Below are positions 8,335-19,124 of a stretch of DNA of 64,000 bases, piece by piece. Both the position numbers and the translations under genes were made by a program. The stretch is from the NCBI GenBank assembly GCA_026707325.1, contig JAPOXA010000037.1:186001-250000 (forward strand), in the 5' to 3' direction. The notes under the pieces are model-generated. The model ran no database searches and was not told the origin of the DNA. It saw nothing but the letters and a program-made list of their open reading frames with translations. The stretch is from Acidobacteriota bacterium. Lineage in GTDB: Bacteria; Acidobacteriota; Thermoanaerobaculia; Multivoradales; Multivoraceae. Every line of letters begins with the position of its first letter. Position 1 is the first letter of the stretch.

Positions 8335-9383
8335 GCGGGGACACCGCCGCGCGGCGGGCTCTCATCACCGGCGTGACCGGTCAGGACGGTTCCTATCTCG
8401 CAGAGCAGTTGATCGAGGAGGGCTGGGAGGTCTGGGGGCTCGTGCGGCCGGTCGCCCGGACCGGCGGCACCAGGCGGATCGACCGCCTGCTGGACGACCG
8501 CGGCCGCACGGGGCGGCGGCTCCGCCTGATCGCCGGCGATCTCACGGACGCCTCGTCCCTTCACCGCGCCGTCGCCGAGGTGCGGCCCCACGAGATCTAC
8601 AACCTCGCCGCGCAGTCCCACGTCCAGGTCTCGTTCGAGTTGCCGGGGGTCACCAGCCAGGTCACCGGCCTGGGCGTCCTGCACCTGCTCGAGGCGGCCC
8701 GGCGGCAGGCGCCGGAGGCGCGCTTCTACCAGGCGTCCTCATCCGAGATCTACGGCCTGGTGGAGGAATCGCCGCAGCGCGAGACGACGCGCTTCTATCC
8801 GCGCAGTCCCTACGCGGCGGCGAAGGCCTACGGTTTCCACATCACCCGGAACTACCGCGAGGCCTACGGCCTGTTCGCCGTGAACGGGATCCTGTTCAAT
8901 CACGAGTCGCCGCGGCGGGGCGAGAGCTTCGTCACGCGGAAGATCACCTTGGCGGCGGCCCGGATTCGGGCGGGTCTGCAGGAAGGCGTGGCGCTGGGCA
9001 ACCTGGACTCGCGCCGCGACTGGGGCTACGCCGGCGACTACGTGGAGGCCATGCGCCTGATGCTGCGGGCCGAGACCCCCGAGGACTACGTCATCGCCAC
9101 CGGCGAGACCCACAGCGTCCGCGAGTTCTGCGAGATCGCCTTCGCTCGTGCCGGGATGCCACTGACCTGGCGTGGCGAGAGCGTGGAGGAACAGGGGGTG
9201 GCGGAGGATGGCCGGGTGCTGGTCACCGTCGACTCCCGGCATTTCCGCAAGGCCGAGGTCCCGGCGCTGCGCGGCGACGCGAGCCTGGCCCGGGAGCGTC
9301 TCGGCTGGCGTCCGCGGGTCGCGTTCCGTCAACTGGTCGAGATGATGGTCGACGCCGATCTCGAAGCCGTCGGATGCGGTTGA
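8331..9383 (+). CDS. gmd: GDP-mannose 4,6-dehydratase family protein
   Basis: A 350-residue extended short-chain dehydrogenase. The NAD(P) motif TGVTGQDG is at 13-20. QASSSEIYG (near 132) supplies the catalytic Ser and Glu, and YAAAK (near 160) the Tyr and Lys. [16 protein letters not shown] and the [14 protein letters not shown] motif are diagnostic of GDP-mannose dehydratases, which make GDP-4-keto-6-deoxymannose for fucose or rhamnose-type surface sugars. A close relative with another GDP-sugar specificity is possible. Start TTG 8331 overlaps the ribBA TGA; no better start exists before the Rossmann motif. The 3' end overlaps the amidase by 10 bp. Confidence 0.88.
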   Translation: MSGDTAARRALITGVTGQDGSYLAEQLIEEGWEVWGLVRPVARTGGTRRIDRLLDDRGRTGRRLRLIAGDLTDASSLHRAVAEVRPHEIYNLAAQSHVQVSFELPGVTSQVTGLGVLHLLEAARRQAPEARFYQASSSEIYGLVEESPQRETTRFYPRSPYAAAKAYGFHITRNYREAYGLFAVNGILFNHESPRRGESFVTRKITLAAARIRAGLQEGVALGNLDSRRDWGYAGDYVEAMRLMLRAETPEDYVIATGETHSVREFCEIAFARAGMPLTWRGESVEEQGVAEDGRVLVTVDSRHFRKAEVPALRGDASLARERLGWRPRVAFRQLVEMMVDADLEAVGCG

Positions 9384-10924
9384 CGCGCCGCAGGGCGCTC
9401 GGGCTGATCGGCACCGGCGCGGCCGTGCCTTTGCTTGGATCCTGCGCCGCGGACGAGCGGCCCGCCGGAACGCCGCGGGAAGGAGGTTCGATGCCCGACG
9501 TGCCGATCCACTACATGAGCCTGCGCGACGTTGCGCGCCTGATCGAGGCGCGGGAGCTCTCGCCGGTCGCCCTGACCGAGACGATGCTCGACCGGGTCGC
9601 CGCCGTCGACGGACGGCTCAGAAGCTACGCGACCGTGATGGCCGACGAGGCGCTTGCCGCGGCCCGGGCGGCCGAGTCGGAGATCGAGGCCGGGCGCTAC
9701 CGCGGGCCGCTGCACGGTGTCCCGATCGCCGTGAAGGACCTCTGCTACACGAAGGGCGTGCGCACCATGGGCGCCCTCTCGGTCCTGGCGGACTTCGTCC
9801 CTGACTACGACGCCACGGTGGTCGAGCGGCTGGCCGCTGCCGGCGCCATCCTCCTCGGCAAGCTGAACCTGACGGAGGGCGCGATGGGCGCCTATCACCC
9901 GGACTTCGACATCCCCGTCAACCCCTGGGACGAAGGCCTGTGGACGGGCGTCTCCTCGAGCGGCTCGGGCGTGGCGACGGCGGCGGGCCTCTGTTTCGGC
10001 TCGCTCGGCTCGGACACCGGCGGATCGATCCGCTTTCCGTCGGCCCAGTGTGGGATCGTGGGTCTCAAGCCGACCTGGGGGCGGGTCAGCCGCTACGGCG
10101 TGCTCGAACTGGCGGGGTCGCTCGACCACATCGGGCCGATGACGCGGACCGTCGCCGATGCCGCGATCATGCTCGAAGCGATCGCCGGCGCCGACCCGAA
10201 CGACCCGACGGCGCTCGACGCGGCGGTGCCGTCCATCCTGCCCGCGCTCGACGGCGACATCGCCGGCATGCGGCTCGGCTTCGACCGGCGGTACGCCTCG
10301 GAGGGCGTCGACCCCGCGGTCGCCGCCGCGGTGGAGGAGGCGCTGCAGGTGCTGGCCGGTCTGGGCGCCGAGGTGACGGAGGTCGAGATGCCGGCGGCGC
10401 CCTTCGACGACTGGTGGCCGCTCTGCTCCTACGAGGCCGTCCGGGCGCATGCCGCGACCTGGCCCAGCAGCGCTGCGGACTACGGGCCGTACTTCGGCGA
10501 GTTCCTGGCCTTCGGCTCAGAGGTGAGCGACGAGGCGTACGCCGAGGCCACCGAACGGCGCGCGGCGTTCGGCGAACGGTTCGAGGCGATGCTGTCGACC
10601 GTCGACGCGATGGTCTGTCCGTCCAACGTCGCCGCGCTGCCGATGACGGAGGCGATGGGATACGACACGGTCGGGGCGTTCAGGGAGGCCCTGGAGTCGT
10701 TTGCCGGGACCTTCGATCCGCCGCTCGGCAGCATCCAGCTCTTCACCGTGCCCGCCGACTTCGCCGGCACGCCGACGATCTCCCTGCCGTGCGGCTTCTC
10801 GGCCGCGGGCGCGCCGCACAGCCTGCAGCTCGTCGGCCGCGACCTGAGCGAGCCGACACTCTGCCGCCTCGCCTACGCCTACGAGCAGGCCACCGACTGG
10901 CACCTGCGGCATCCGGACCTCTGA
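9374..10924 (+). CDS. Amidase-signature hydrolase, predicted exported lipoprotein
   Basis: A 516-residue amidase signature enzyme that hydrolyses amide bonds; the substrate is unknown. The catalytic Lys is in IAVKDLCY (near 120), the cis-Ser in VSSSGSGV (near 195), and the nucleophile in [11 protein letters not shown] (near 218). The N-terminus [16 protein letters not shown] followed by LLGSC is a twin-arginine-like signal with a lipobox, so the enzyme is likely exported and lipid-anchored, unlike GatA. C-terminal [19 protein letters not shown] is family-typical. The start overlaps the end of gmd by 10 bp. A hairpin repeat follows the stop. Confidence 0.88.
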   Translation: MRLTRRRALGLIGTGAAVPLLGSCAADERPAGTPREGGSMPDVPIHYMSLRDVARLIEARELSPVALTETMLDRVAAVDGRLRSYATVMADEALAAARAAESEIEAGRYRGPLHGVPIAVKDLCYTKGVRTMGALSVLADFVPDYDATVVERLAAAGAILLGKLNLTEGAMGAYHPDFDIPVNPWDEGLWTGVSSSGSGVATAAGLCFGSLGSDTGGSIRFPSAQCGIVGLKPTWGRVSRYGVLELAGSLDHIGPMTRTVADAAIMLEAIAGADPNDPTALDAAVPSILPALDGDIAGMRLGFDRRYASEGVDPAVAAAVEEALQVLAGLGAEVTEVEMPAAPFDDWWPLCSYEAVRAHAATWPSSAADYGPYFGEFLAFGSEVSDEAYAEATERRAAFGERFEAMLSTVDAMVCPSNVAALPMTEAMGYDTVGAFREALESFAGTFDPPLGSIQLFTVPADFAGTPTISLPCGFSAAGAPHSLQLVGRDLSEPTLCRLAYAYEQATDWHLRHPDL

Positions 10925-10930
10925 ACTGGT

Positions 10931-10991
10931 GCGCGGGTCTTCTGACCCGCTGCCGCCGGAGGCGGCCAGAAGAACGCGCCGCGAAGCGGCG
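10931..10991. repeat. Dispersed hairpin repeat, modules A+B+C
   Basis: Three successive perfect hairpins: GCGGGTC-TTCT-GACCCGC (10933-10950), GCCGCC-GGA-GGCGGC (10952-10966), and CGCCGC-GAA-GCGGCG (10977-10991). GGTGC precedes the first. It fills the whole gap between the convergent amidase and carboxylase genes, so it could also end transcription. Confidence 0.75.
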
Positions 10992-11001
10992 ACCGACTTG
11001 G

Positions 11002-12552
11002 CTACGGCATGTAGGGCGTCGGACTCGGCCCGAGCTGCGTCTCCAGAACCGCCTGGGCGGTGTCGATGAAGTCGCAGACCATCGGCCGGCTCTCGCGGGG
11101 ATCGATGATCTCTTCGATGTTGAAGGCCTCGGCGGTGCGGAACGGCGACGCCAGGGCCTCCAGACGGTCCTCGATCTCCTTCTGTTTCGCGGCGGGGTCG
11201 TCGGACTCCCGGATGATGCGCCGGTAGGCGGCGGTCACGCCGCCGGAGATGTGCATCGACCCCCAGTGGCCGGACGGCCACGCCACGCGCCGGAACATGC
11301 CGCTCGGGCGATCGTGGCACTGGCCGGCGACGCCGTAGAGCTGCCGGATGACGATCGTGAGCCACGGTACGCGGGTGCGAAGCGTCGCGCAGAGCATCTT
11401 GGCGCCGGCGCGGACGATCCCCTGGCGCTGCTGCTCGGGGCCGACCATGAAGCCGGGCTCGTCGGCGAAGTAGACCATCGGCAGGTGGAAGGTGTCGCAG
11501 AGCTGCAGGAAGCGGATCACCTTGGTGCCGGCGGCGACGTTCATCGAGCCGCCGAGATGGCTCGGGTTGTTGATCATCGTGCCGACCGGATAGCCGTTGA
11601 CGCGGGCGAGTCCGACGATGCGGGAGCGTCCGTAGTGTGGCGTGATCTCGAAGAAGGAGTCGCGGTCGAGCACCGCGTCGAGGATCGCTCTCGGGTCGTA
11701 GGCCTTGTTCTTCTCGCGCGGAATGGCGGACAGGAGCGCCGGCTCGCGGCGCCCCGGGTCGTCGTGGGTGTCGCCGCGCGGCGGCATCTGCCAGACGCTG
11801 TCGGGCAGGTAGCTCAGGAACTGCTTGAGCATCAGGAAGGCCTCTTCCTCGGAGTCGGCGAGATTGTCGATCACGCCGCTGCCGAACACCTGGGTGCGCT
11901 CGTCGCCGAGATCCTCCTTCGTGATGTCGATGCCGAGCGCGGCCTTGACGACGGGAGGACCGCCCGGGAACACCTGGCTCGTGCCCCTGACCATCACGTT
12001 GAAGTGGGCGAGGCACGCCTCGACCGCCGGCAGCCCGGCCACCGAACCGAGCACGGCGGCGACGACCGGCACCCTGCACAACAGGTCCTCGATACCGGGG
12101 GTGGCGGGGTTGGTCGGGATGTAGGTGCGTCCGATCTTCTCGAAGGTCTTGACGCTGCCGCCGGTCGAGTCGAGGAGCCGTACGTATGGCAGACGCCAGC
12201 CGAGCGCCAGCTTCTGGGCGTGGCCGCCCTTGTCGCCGACCGAGGCGTCGGAGGCGCCGCCGCGCACGGTGAAGTCGCCGCCGTTCAGGACCGCGCGGCG
12301 GCCGTCCAGGCGGGCGAGGCCGATGACCCGGTTCGAGGGCCGCACGTCCTTGAGTTCGTTGCCGTCGTAGTTGGCCACACCGGCGAGCTCGCCGATCTCC
12401 TGGAACGAACCCTCGTCGGTGAACAGGTCGAGACGCTCGCGGATCGTCAGCTTGCCGCGGCGGTGCTGCTCCGCGATGCCGGCTTCGCCGCCCATCTGCC
12501 GGGCGAACTCGCGGCGCCGCCTCAGTTCCTCGATCTCTCGCTCCCAGACCAT
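11002..12552 (-). CDS. Acyl-CoA carboxylase beta subunit (carboxyltransferase)
   Basis: A 516-residue biotin-dependent carboxyltransferase that transfers CO2 from carboxybiotin to an acyl-CoA such as propionyl- or methylcrotonyl-CoA. The N-terminus RRGKLTIRERLDLFTDEGSF is the standard beta-subunit start. The two crotonase-like halves contain GSVAGLPAVEACLAHF, FPGGPPVVKAALG, and in the second half NNPSHLGGSMNVAAGTK and DEPGFMVGPEQQRQG. ATG 12552 has a good Shine-Dalgarno (GGGAG, 5 nt). No biotin carboxylase subunit is in the window. The mutase, epimerase and MeaB genes 35-45 kb away make propionyl-CoA a reasonable substrate, but specificity is not proven. Confidence 0.88.
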   Translation of the reverse strand: MVWEREIEELRRRREFARQMGGEAGIAEQHRRGKLTIRERLDLFTDEGSFQEIGELAGVANYDGNELKDVRPSNRVIGLARLDGRRAVLNGGDFTVRGGASDASVGDKGGHAQKLALGWRLPYVRLLDSTGGSVKTFEKIGRTYIPTNPATPGIEDLLCRVPVVAAVLGSVAGLPAVEACLAHFNVMVRGTSQVFPGGPPVVKAALGIDITKEDLGDERTQVFGSGVIDNLADSEEEAFLMLKQFLSYLPDSVWQMPPRGDTHDDPGRREPALLSAIPREKNKAYDPRAILDAVLDRDSFFEITPHYGRSRIVGLARVNGYPVGTMINNPSHLGGSMNVAAGTKVIRFLQLCDTFHLPMVYFADEPGFMVGPEQQRQGIVRAGAKMLCATLRTRVPWLTIVIRQLYGVAGQCHDRPSGMFRRVAWPSGHWGSMHISGGVTAAYRRIIRESDDPAAKQKEIEDRLEALASPFRTAEAFNIEEIIDPRESRPMVCDFIDTAQAVLETQLGPSPTPYMP

Positions 12553-12608
12553 GGTTGCTCCCTGGGCCGATCCGTTCGGCTGGTAAGGACGGAACCTTAG
12601 CGGGCTGC

Positions 12609-12614
12609 TAGAGT
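12609..12614 (+). promoter_or_regulatory. Possible -10 box (TAGAGT) for sat-cysC
   Basis: TAGAGT lies 52 nt before ATG 12667 in the 114-bp divergent gap between the carboxylase and sat-cysC genes. On the other strand TAAGGT is a candidate for the carboxylase. Both are weak matches. Confidence 0.25.
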
Positions 12615-12666
12615 CCCCGCCCGGCCGGCGCTGCTGGGCCGCACTACGACGACGTCGACGGAGCAG

Positions 12667-14391
12667 ATGATGACCGAGCCGCAACTGGCGCGGCGCGGCG
12701 GCACGCCGCGGCCGCTGATCGCCGCACCGGAACGCCTGAACGAGCTGCGGGAGGGATCGCGCGAGTGGCCCTCCTGGACCTTGACGCCGCGCCAGATCAG
12801 CGATCTGGAGTTGCTGATGTGCGGCGGCTTCGCGCCCCTCGACGGCTTCATGAACCGGGCCGCGTTCGACAGCGTGTGCGAGACGATGCGCCTGCCTTCC
12901 GGGGCGCTGTGGCCGATTCCGATCACCCTCGACGTCACGCCGGAGGCTGCCGGCGGGCTGGAAGCGGGATCGAAGCTGGTCCTGCGCGACCTGGAGGGTC
13001 TGGCGCTGGCGGTGCTCACGGTCGACGACGTCTGGGAGCACGACCGGCGCAAGGAGGCGGAGCTCGTCTACGGGACTCTCGACCAGGCCCATCCCGGGGT
13101 TGCCCATCTCTACCAGCGGACGAACACCGTGTCCGTGGGCGGCAGGATCGAAGGGATCCAGCCGCCGCGGCACTACGACTTCCCCGGACTGCGCAAGACG
13201 CCCCAGCAGTTGCGGCGACGCTTCGCGCAACTCGGCTGGAAGACGGCGATCGCCTTCCAGACCCGCAACCCGATGCACCGGGCGCACTTCGAGCTGACCC
13301 TGCGGGCGGCCCGGGACCTGGAGGCGAACCTGCTGATCCACCCGGTCGTCGGCATGACGAAACCGGGAGACCTCGATCACTACACGCGGGTCCGCTGCTA
13401 CCGCAGGGTCCTGAGCCACTATCCGCGCCACACCGCCGAGCTGGCGTTGCTGCCTCTCGCCATGCGGATGGCGGGTCCGCGCGAGGCGCTCTGGCACGCC
13501 CTGATCCGCAGGAACTACGGCTGCACGCACCTGATCGTGGGCCGCGATCACGCGGGTCCGGGCCAGGACTCGCAGGGCAAGCCCTTCTACGGTCCGTACG
13601 ACGCCCAGGAGCTGATGGTCGAGCACGAGGCCGAACTCGGCGTGAAGATGGTTCCCTTCCGGTTGATGGTCTACGTGGAGGACCGGGACTCGTACGAACC
13701 GGTCGACGACGTGAGGGAGGGGGAGCGGACGCTGTCGATCTCGGGCAGCGACCTCCGCCGCCGGCTGCGCCGGGGCCTTCCGATCCCGGATTGGTTCACG
13801 TTCCCGGAGGTGGCCCGGGAGCTGCGCCGCAGCCACCCGGCGCGCAGCAGCCAGGGCTTCACCGTCTTCTTCACCGGGCTTTCGGGCGCCGGCAAGTCGA
13901 CGATCGCCAACGTACTGCTGGTCAAGTTCCTGGAGGCCGGCGGTCGGCCCGTGACCCTGCTCGACGGCGACATCGTGCGGACGAACCTGTCGTCCGAACT
14001 GGGGTTCTCCAGGGAGCACCGGGACATCAACATCCGCCGCATCGGCTTCGTCGCTTCGGAGATCACGAAGAACGGCGGCATCGCCATTTGCGCCCCGATC
14101 GCGCCCTACGAGAACGTGCGTCAGGATGTGCGGGAGATGATCGAGGCCGGAGGCGGGTTCATCCTGGTTCATGTGGCGACGCCGCTCGACGTCTGCGAGG
14201 AGCGCGACGTGAAGGGCCTCTATGCGAAGGCCCGGGCGGGACTGATCGACGCCTTCACCGGTATCTCGGACCCGTACGAGGCGCCGGAGAATCCGGACAT
14301 GGTCATCGACACGACGGACATCACGGCCGAGGAGGCCGCCCAGCAGGTCATCCTCCACCTGGAGAAGGAGGGGTTCGTCGGACCGCGCTGA
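12667..14391 (+). CDS. Bifunctional sulfate adenylyltransferase / APS kinase
   Basis: Activates sulfate to APS and then PAPS. The N-terminal ATP sulfurylase (about 1-385) shows QTRNPMHRAH at 198-207 and GRDHAGPG at about 292-299. The C-terminal APS kinase (about 390-574) has the P-loop GLSGAGKST at 404-412, DGDIVRTNLSSELGFSREHR, and the lid region GLYAKARAG. This sat-cysC fusion has both active sites intact. The start has a GGAG just upstream; ATG 12670 is equally possible. It could feed cysteine synthesis or sulfate esters on surface glycans. The stop is followed at once by a VanZ-like frame. Confidence 0.95.
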   Translation: MMTEPQLARRGGTPRPLIAAPERLNELREGSREWPSWTLTPRQISDLELLMCGGFAPLDGFMNRAAFDSVCETMRLPSGALWPIPITLDVTPEAAGGLEAGSKLVLRDLEGLALAVLTVDDVWEHDRRKEAELVYGTLDQAHPGVAHLYQRTNTVSVGGRIEGIQPPRHYDFPGLRKTPQQLRRRFAQLGWKTAIAFQTRNPMHRAHFELTLRAARDLEANLLIHPVVGMTKPGDLDHYTRVRCYRRVLSHYPRHTAELALLPLAMRMAGPREALWHALIRRNYGCTHLIVGRDHAGPGQDSQGKPFYGPYDAQELMVEHEAELGVKMVPFRLMVYVEDRDSYEPVDDVREGERTLSISGSDLRRRLRRGLPIPDWFTFPEVARELRRSHPARSSQGFTVFFTGLSGAGKSTIANVLLVKFLEAGGRPVTLLDGDIVRTNLSSELGFSREHRDINIRRIGFVASEITKNGGIAICAPIAPYENVRQDVREMIEAGGGFILVHVATPLDVCEERDVKGLYAKARAGLIDAFTGISDPYEAPENPDMVIDTTDITAEEAAQQVILHLEKEGFVGPR

Positions 14392-14458
14392 CGCCCCCCG
14401 GCGGCGCCTGGCGCCCACCTGGCGGCTGCTCTCGATCGGCGTCGCCGGCGCGATCGCG

Positions 14459-14824
14459 TTGTTTCTGCTCCTGCCGGCGCCGCTGTTCGCGGAGCCCCTG
14501 GAGCGGAGCATCGTCCGCCTCCTGGCCCTGCTCCTGGGCGATGCGCCTCGGGTGGCGGCGGAAGCTCCCTGGGACTGGGTCGCTCACGGCGTGCTGTTCG
14601 CCCTGCTCGCCTGGGTCTGGTGCGGACAGGCGGCCCGGGCGGGCCGGGCCCGCGGCGTGTTCCTGGCGGCGGCCGGCGCCGTCGCCTACGGCGGCGCCAT
14701 CGAGATCGCGCAGATGCTGCTCGGCTATCGATCGGGAGAGTGGATGGACCTGGTCGCCGACGCCTTCGGCGTCGCCGCCGGCGCCGTGCTCGCCACCAGG
14801 CTCTGGCCCCGACTCAAGCGGTAG
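14459..14824 (+). CDS. VanZ-family small membrane protein
   Basis: A small integral membrane protein of the VanZ fold, function unknown. Signature pieces are WDWVAHGVLFALLAWVW (the family's D..H..F pattern), AYGGAIEIAQMLLGYRSGE and WMDLVADAFGVAAGAVLATRLW, with three to four transmembrane helices. The reading frame stays open upstream of TTG 14459 through a further hydrophobic stretch (WRLLSIGVAGAIA) back into the end of the sat-cysC gene, with no ATG, GTG or TTG there. The true start may therefore be a rarer codon (CTG near 14420), coupled to the sat-cysC stop, with TTG 14459 cutting into the first helix. Family call is firm, start is not. Confidence 0.7.
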   Translation: MFLLLPAPLFAEPLERSIVRLLALLLGDAPRVAAEAPWDWVAHGVLFALLAWVWCGQAARAGRARGVFLAAAGAVAYGGAIEIAQMLLGYRSGEWMDLVADAFGVAAGAVLATRLWPRLKR

Positions 14825-14837
14825 GGATTGTCGGTAC

Positions 14838-14855
14838 GCCGGCCTTCCGGCCGGC
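14838..14855. repeat. Dispersed hairpin repeat, module C (GCCGGCC type)
   Basis: GCCGGCC-TTCC-GGCCGGC, perfect 7-bp stem, 14 nt after the VanZ-like stop and 93 nt before metH. Same stem as copies at 47354, 50177 and 51895. Confidence 0.7.
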
Positions 14856-14932
14856 ATGGAGGTCAAGCCGCGTAGCGGCGAGGCTAGAGGGGGCTTCTGC
14901 GTTAGCGTGTCCAACCGGCTGAACGACCAGCC

Positions 14933-14944
14933 GTTGGGCCCAAC
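14933..14944. promoter_or_regulatory. Perfect palindrome just before metH
   Basis: GTTGGGCCCAAC, a 12-bp perfect palindrome ending 3 nt before the metH ATG and occupying the Shine-Dalgarno position. A GGCTG-AACGAC-CAGCC hairpin lies just upstream (about 14917-14932). Together they could form a translational or operator control. I see no cobalamin or SAH riboswitch consensus. Confidence 0.35.
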
Positions 14945-14947
14945 GAA

Positions 14948-18475
<3,528 letters not shown>

Positions 18476-18517
18476 TCGAGGCGGCTGATCTCGACGAGGC
18501 GGCACGTCGCCTTGCGG

Positions 18518-19108
18518 TCAAAGATTGTCGTCCTCGAAGTACCGTGCGACGGCGCCGTTCGCCGCGAGTTCGTTGGCGGCGTAGCGGGTGGCGGTTCTCT
18601 CATCGGTCCACCTGCCGGCCTGCATGAGTTCGGCGGTGGATGCGCCGGCGGCGACGAGCGACTGGGCGCTGCCGACCCTTAGAGAGTGGCCGCTGACGCG
18701 GCCGGTAACACCGGCGGCCCTGGCTCTGCGCTGGATGACGGATCGCACGGCGGACGTACTCAAGGCGGAGTCGCCGGCTCCGTTCCGGAGCACGGGGCGA
18801 AACAGCGGTCCGTCCTCGATTCCGGAGACTCTCAGCCACGCGGCGACGGCCTGCATCGTCTCGCGGCAAACGTAGAGGCTGGAGCCCTCGCCTTCCTGGT
18901 CCGTCTTGCTTCGTGGCAGCGCAAGGACGCCGCTACCGCCTTCCCCCAGACCGAGATCCTCCACCTGAACGGCGGCCAGTTCGCTGATCCTCAGGAGGCC
19001 GTCGCTGCCGAGCAGCAGCAGGGCGGCGTCACGCAGACCAAGCGCGTTCCCCTCTTCCGCCGCCAGCCTGGCCGCGGCGAGGGCATCCTCCCGCTTCAGC
19101 CCCTCCAC
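18518..19108 (-). CDS. Tyrosine recombinase/integrase, N-terminally truncated
   Basis: The C-terminal catalytic domain of a phage-type integrase, which cuts and rejoins DNA at attachment sites. Box I is GLLRISELAAVQVEDL (catalytic Arg), box II is GHSLRVGSAQSL (His and Arg), followed by QAGRW and the nucleophile region TATRYAANELA. The protein ends NGAVARYFEDDNL. The N-terminal core-binding (SAM-like) domain of about 100 residues is missing. GTG 19108 gives 196 residues; the frame stays open to 19216, but residues beyond about 19140 are the antisense of the Ig-domain gene, so the 5' part has been replaced at a rearrangement junction. Probably inactive, or a remnant that can act only with help. 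Confidence 0.8.
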   Translation of the reverse strand: MEGLKREDALAAARLAAEEGNALGLRDAALLLLGSDGLLRISELAAVQVEDLGLGEGGSGVLALPRSKTDQEGEGSSLYVCRETMQAVAAWLRVSGIEDGPLFRPVLRNGAGDSALSTSAVRSVIQRRARAAGVTGRVSGHSLRVGSAQSLVAAGASTAELMQAGRWTDERTATRYAANELAANGAVARYFEDDNL

Positions 19109-19124
19109 CTGGCCCCGGCTCCGA

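Noticed and set aside
11002-14511. A 1169-codon open frame on the minus strand covering sat-cysC and more
   Set aside because: Only the part from 12552 down matches a carboxyltransferase. The upstream extension is antisense to the sat-cysC gene, whose motifs are intact. High-GC codon bias creates such long shadow frames.
14831-14947. Cobalamin or SAH riboswitch before metH
   Set aside because: No B12-box-like consensus or pseudoknot pattern was visible, and the 120-bp leader is mostly a repeat copy and palindromes.
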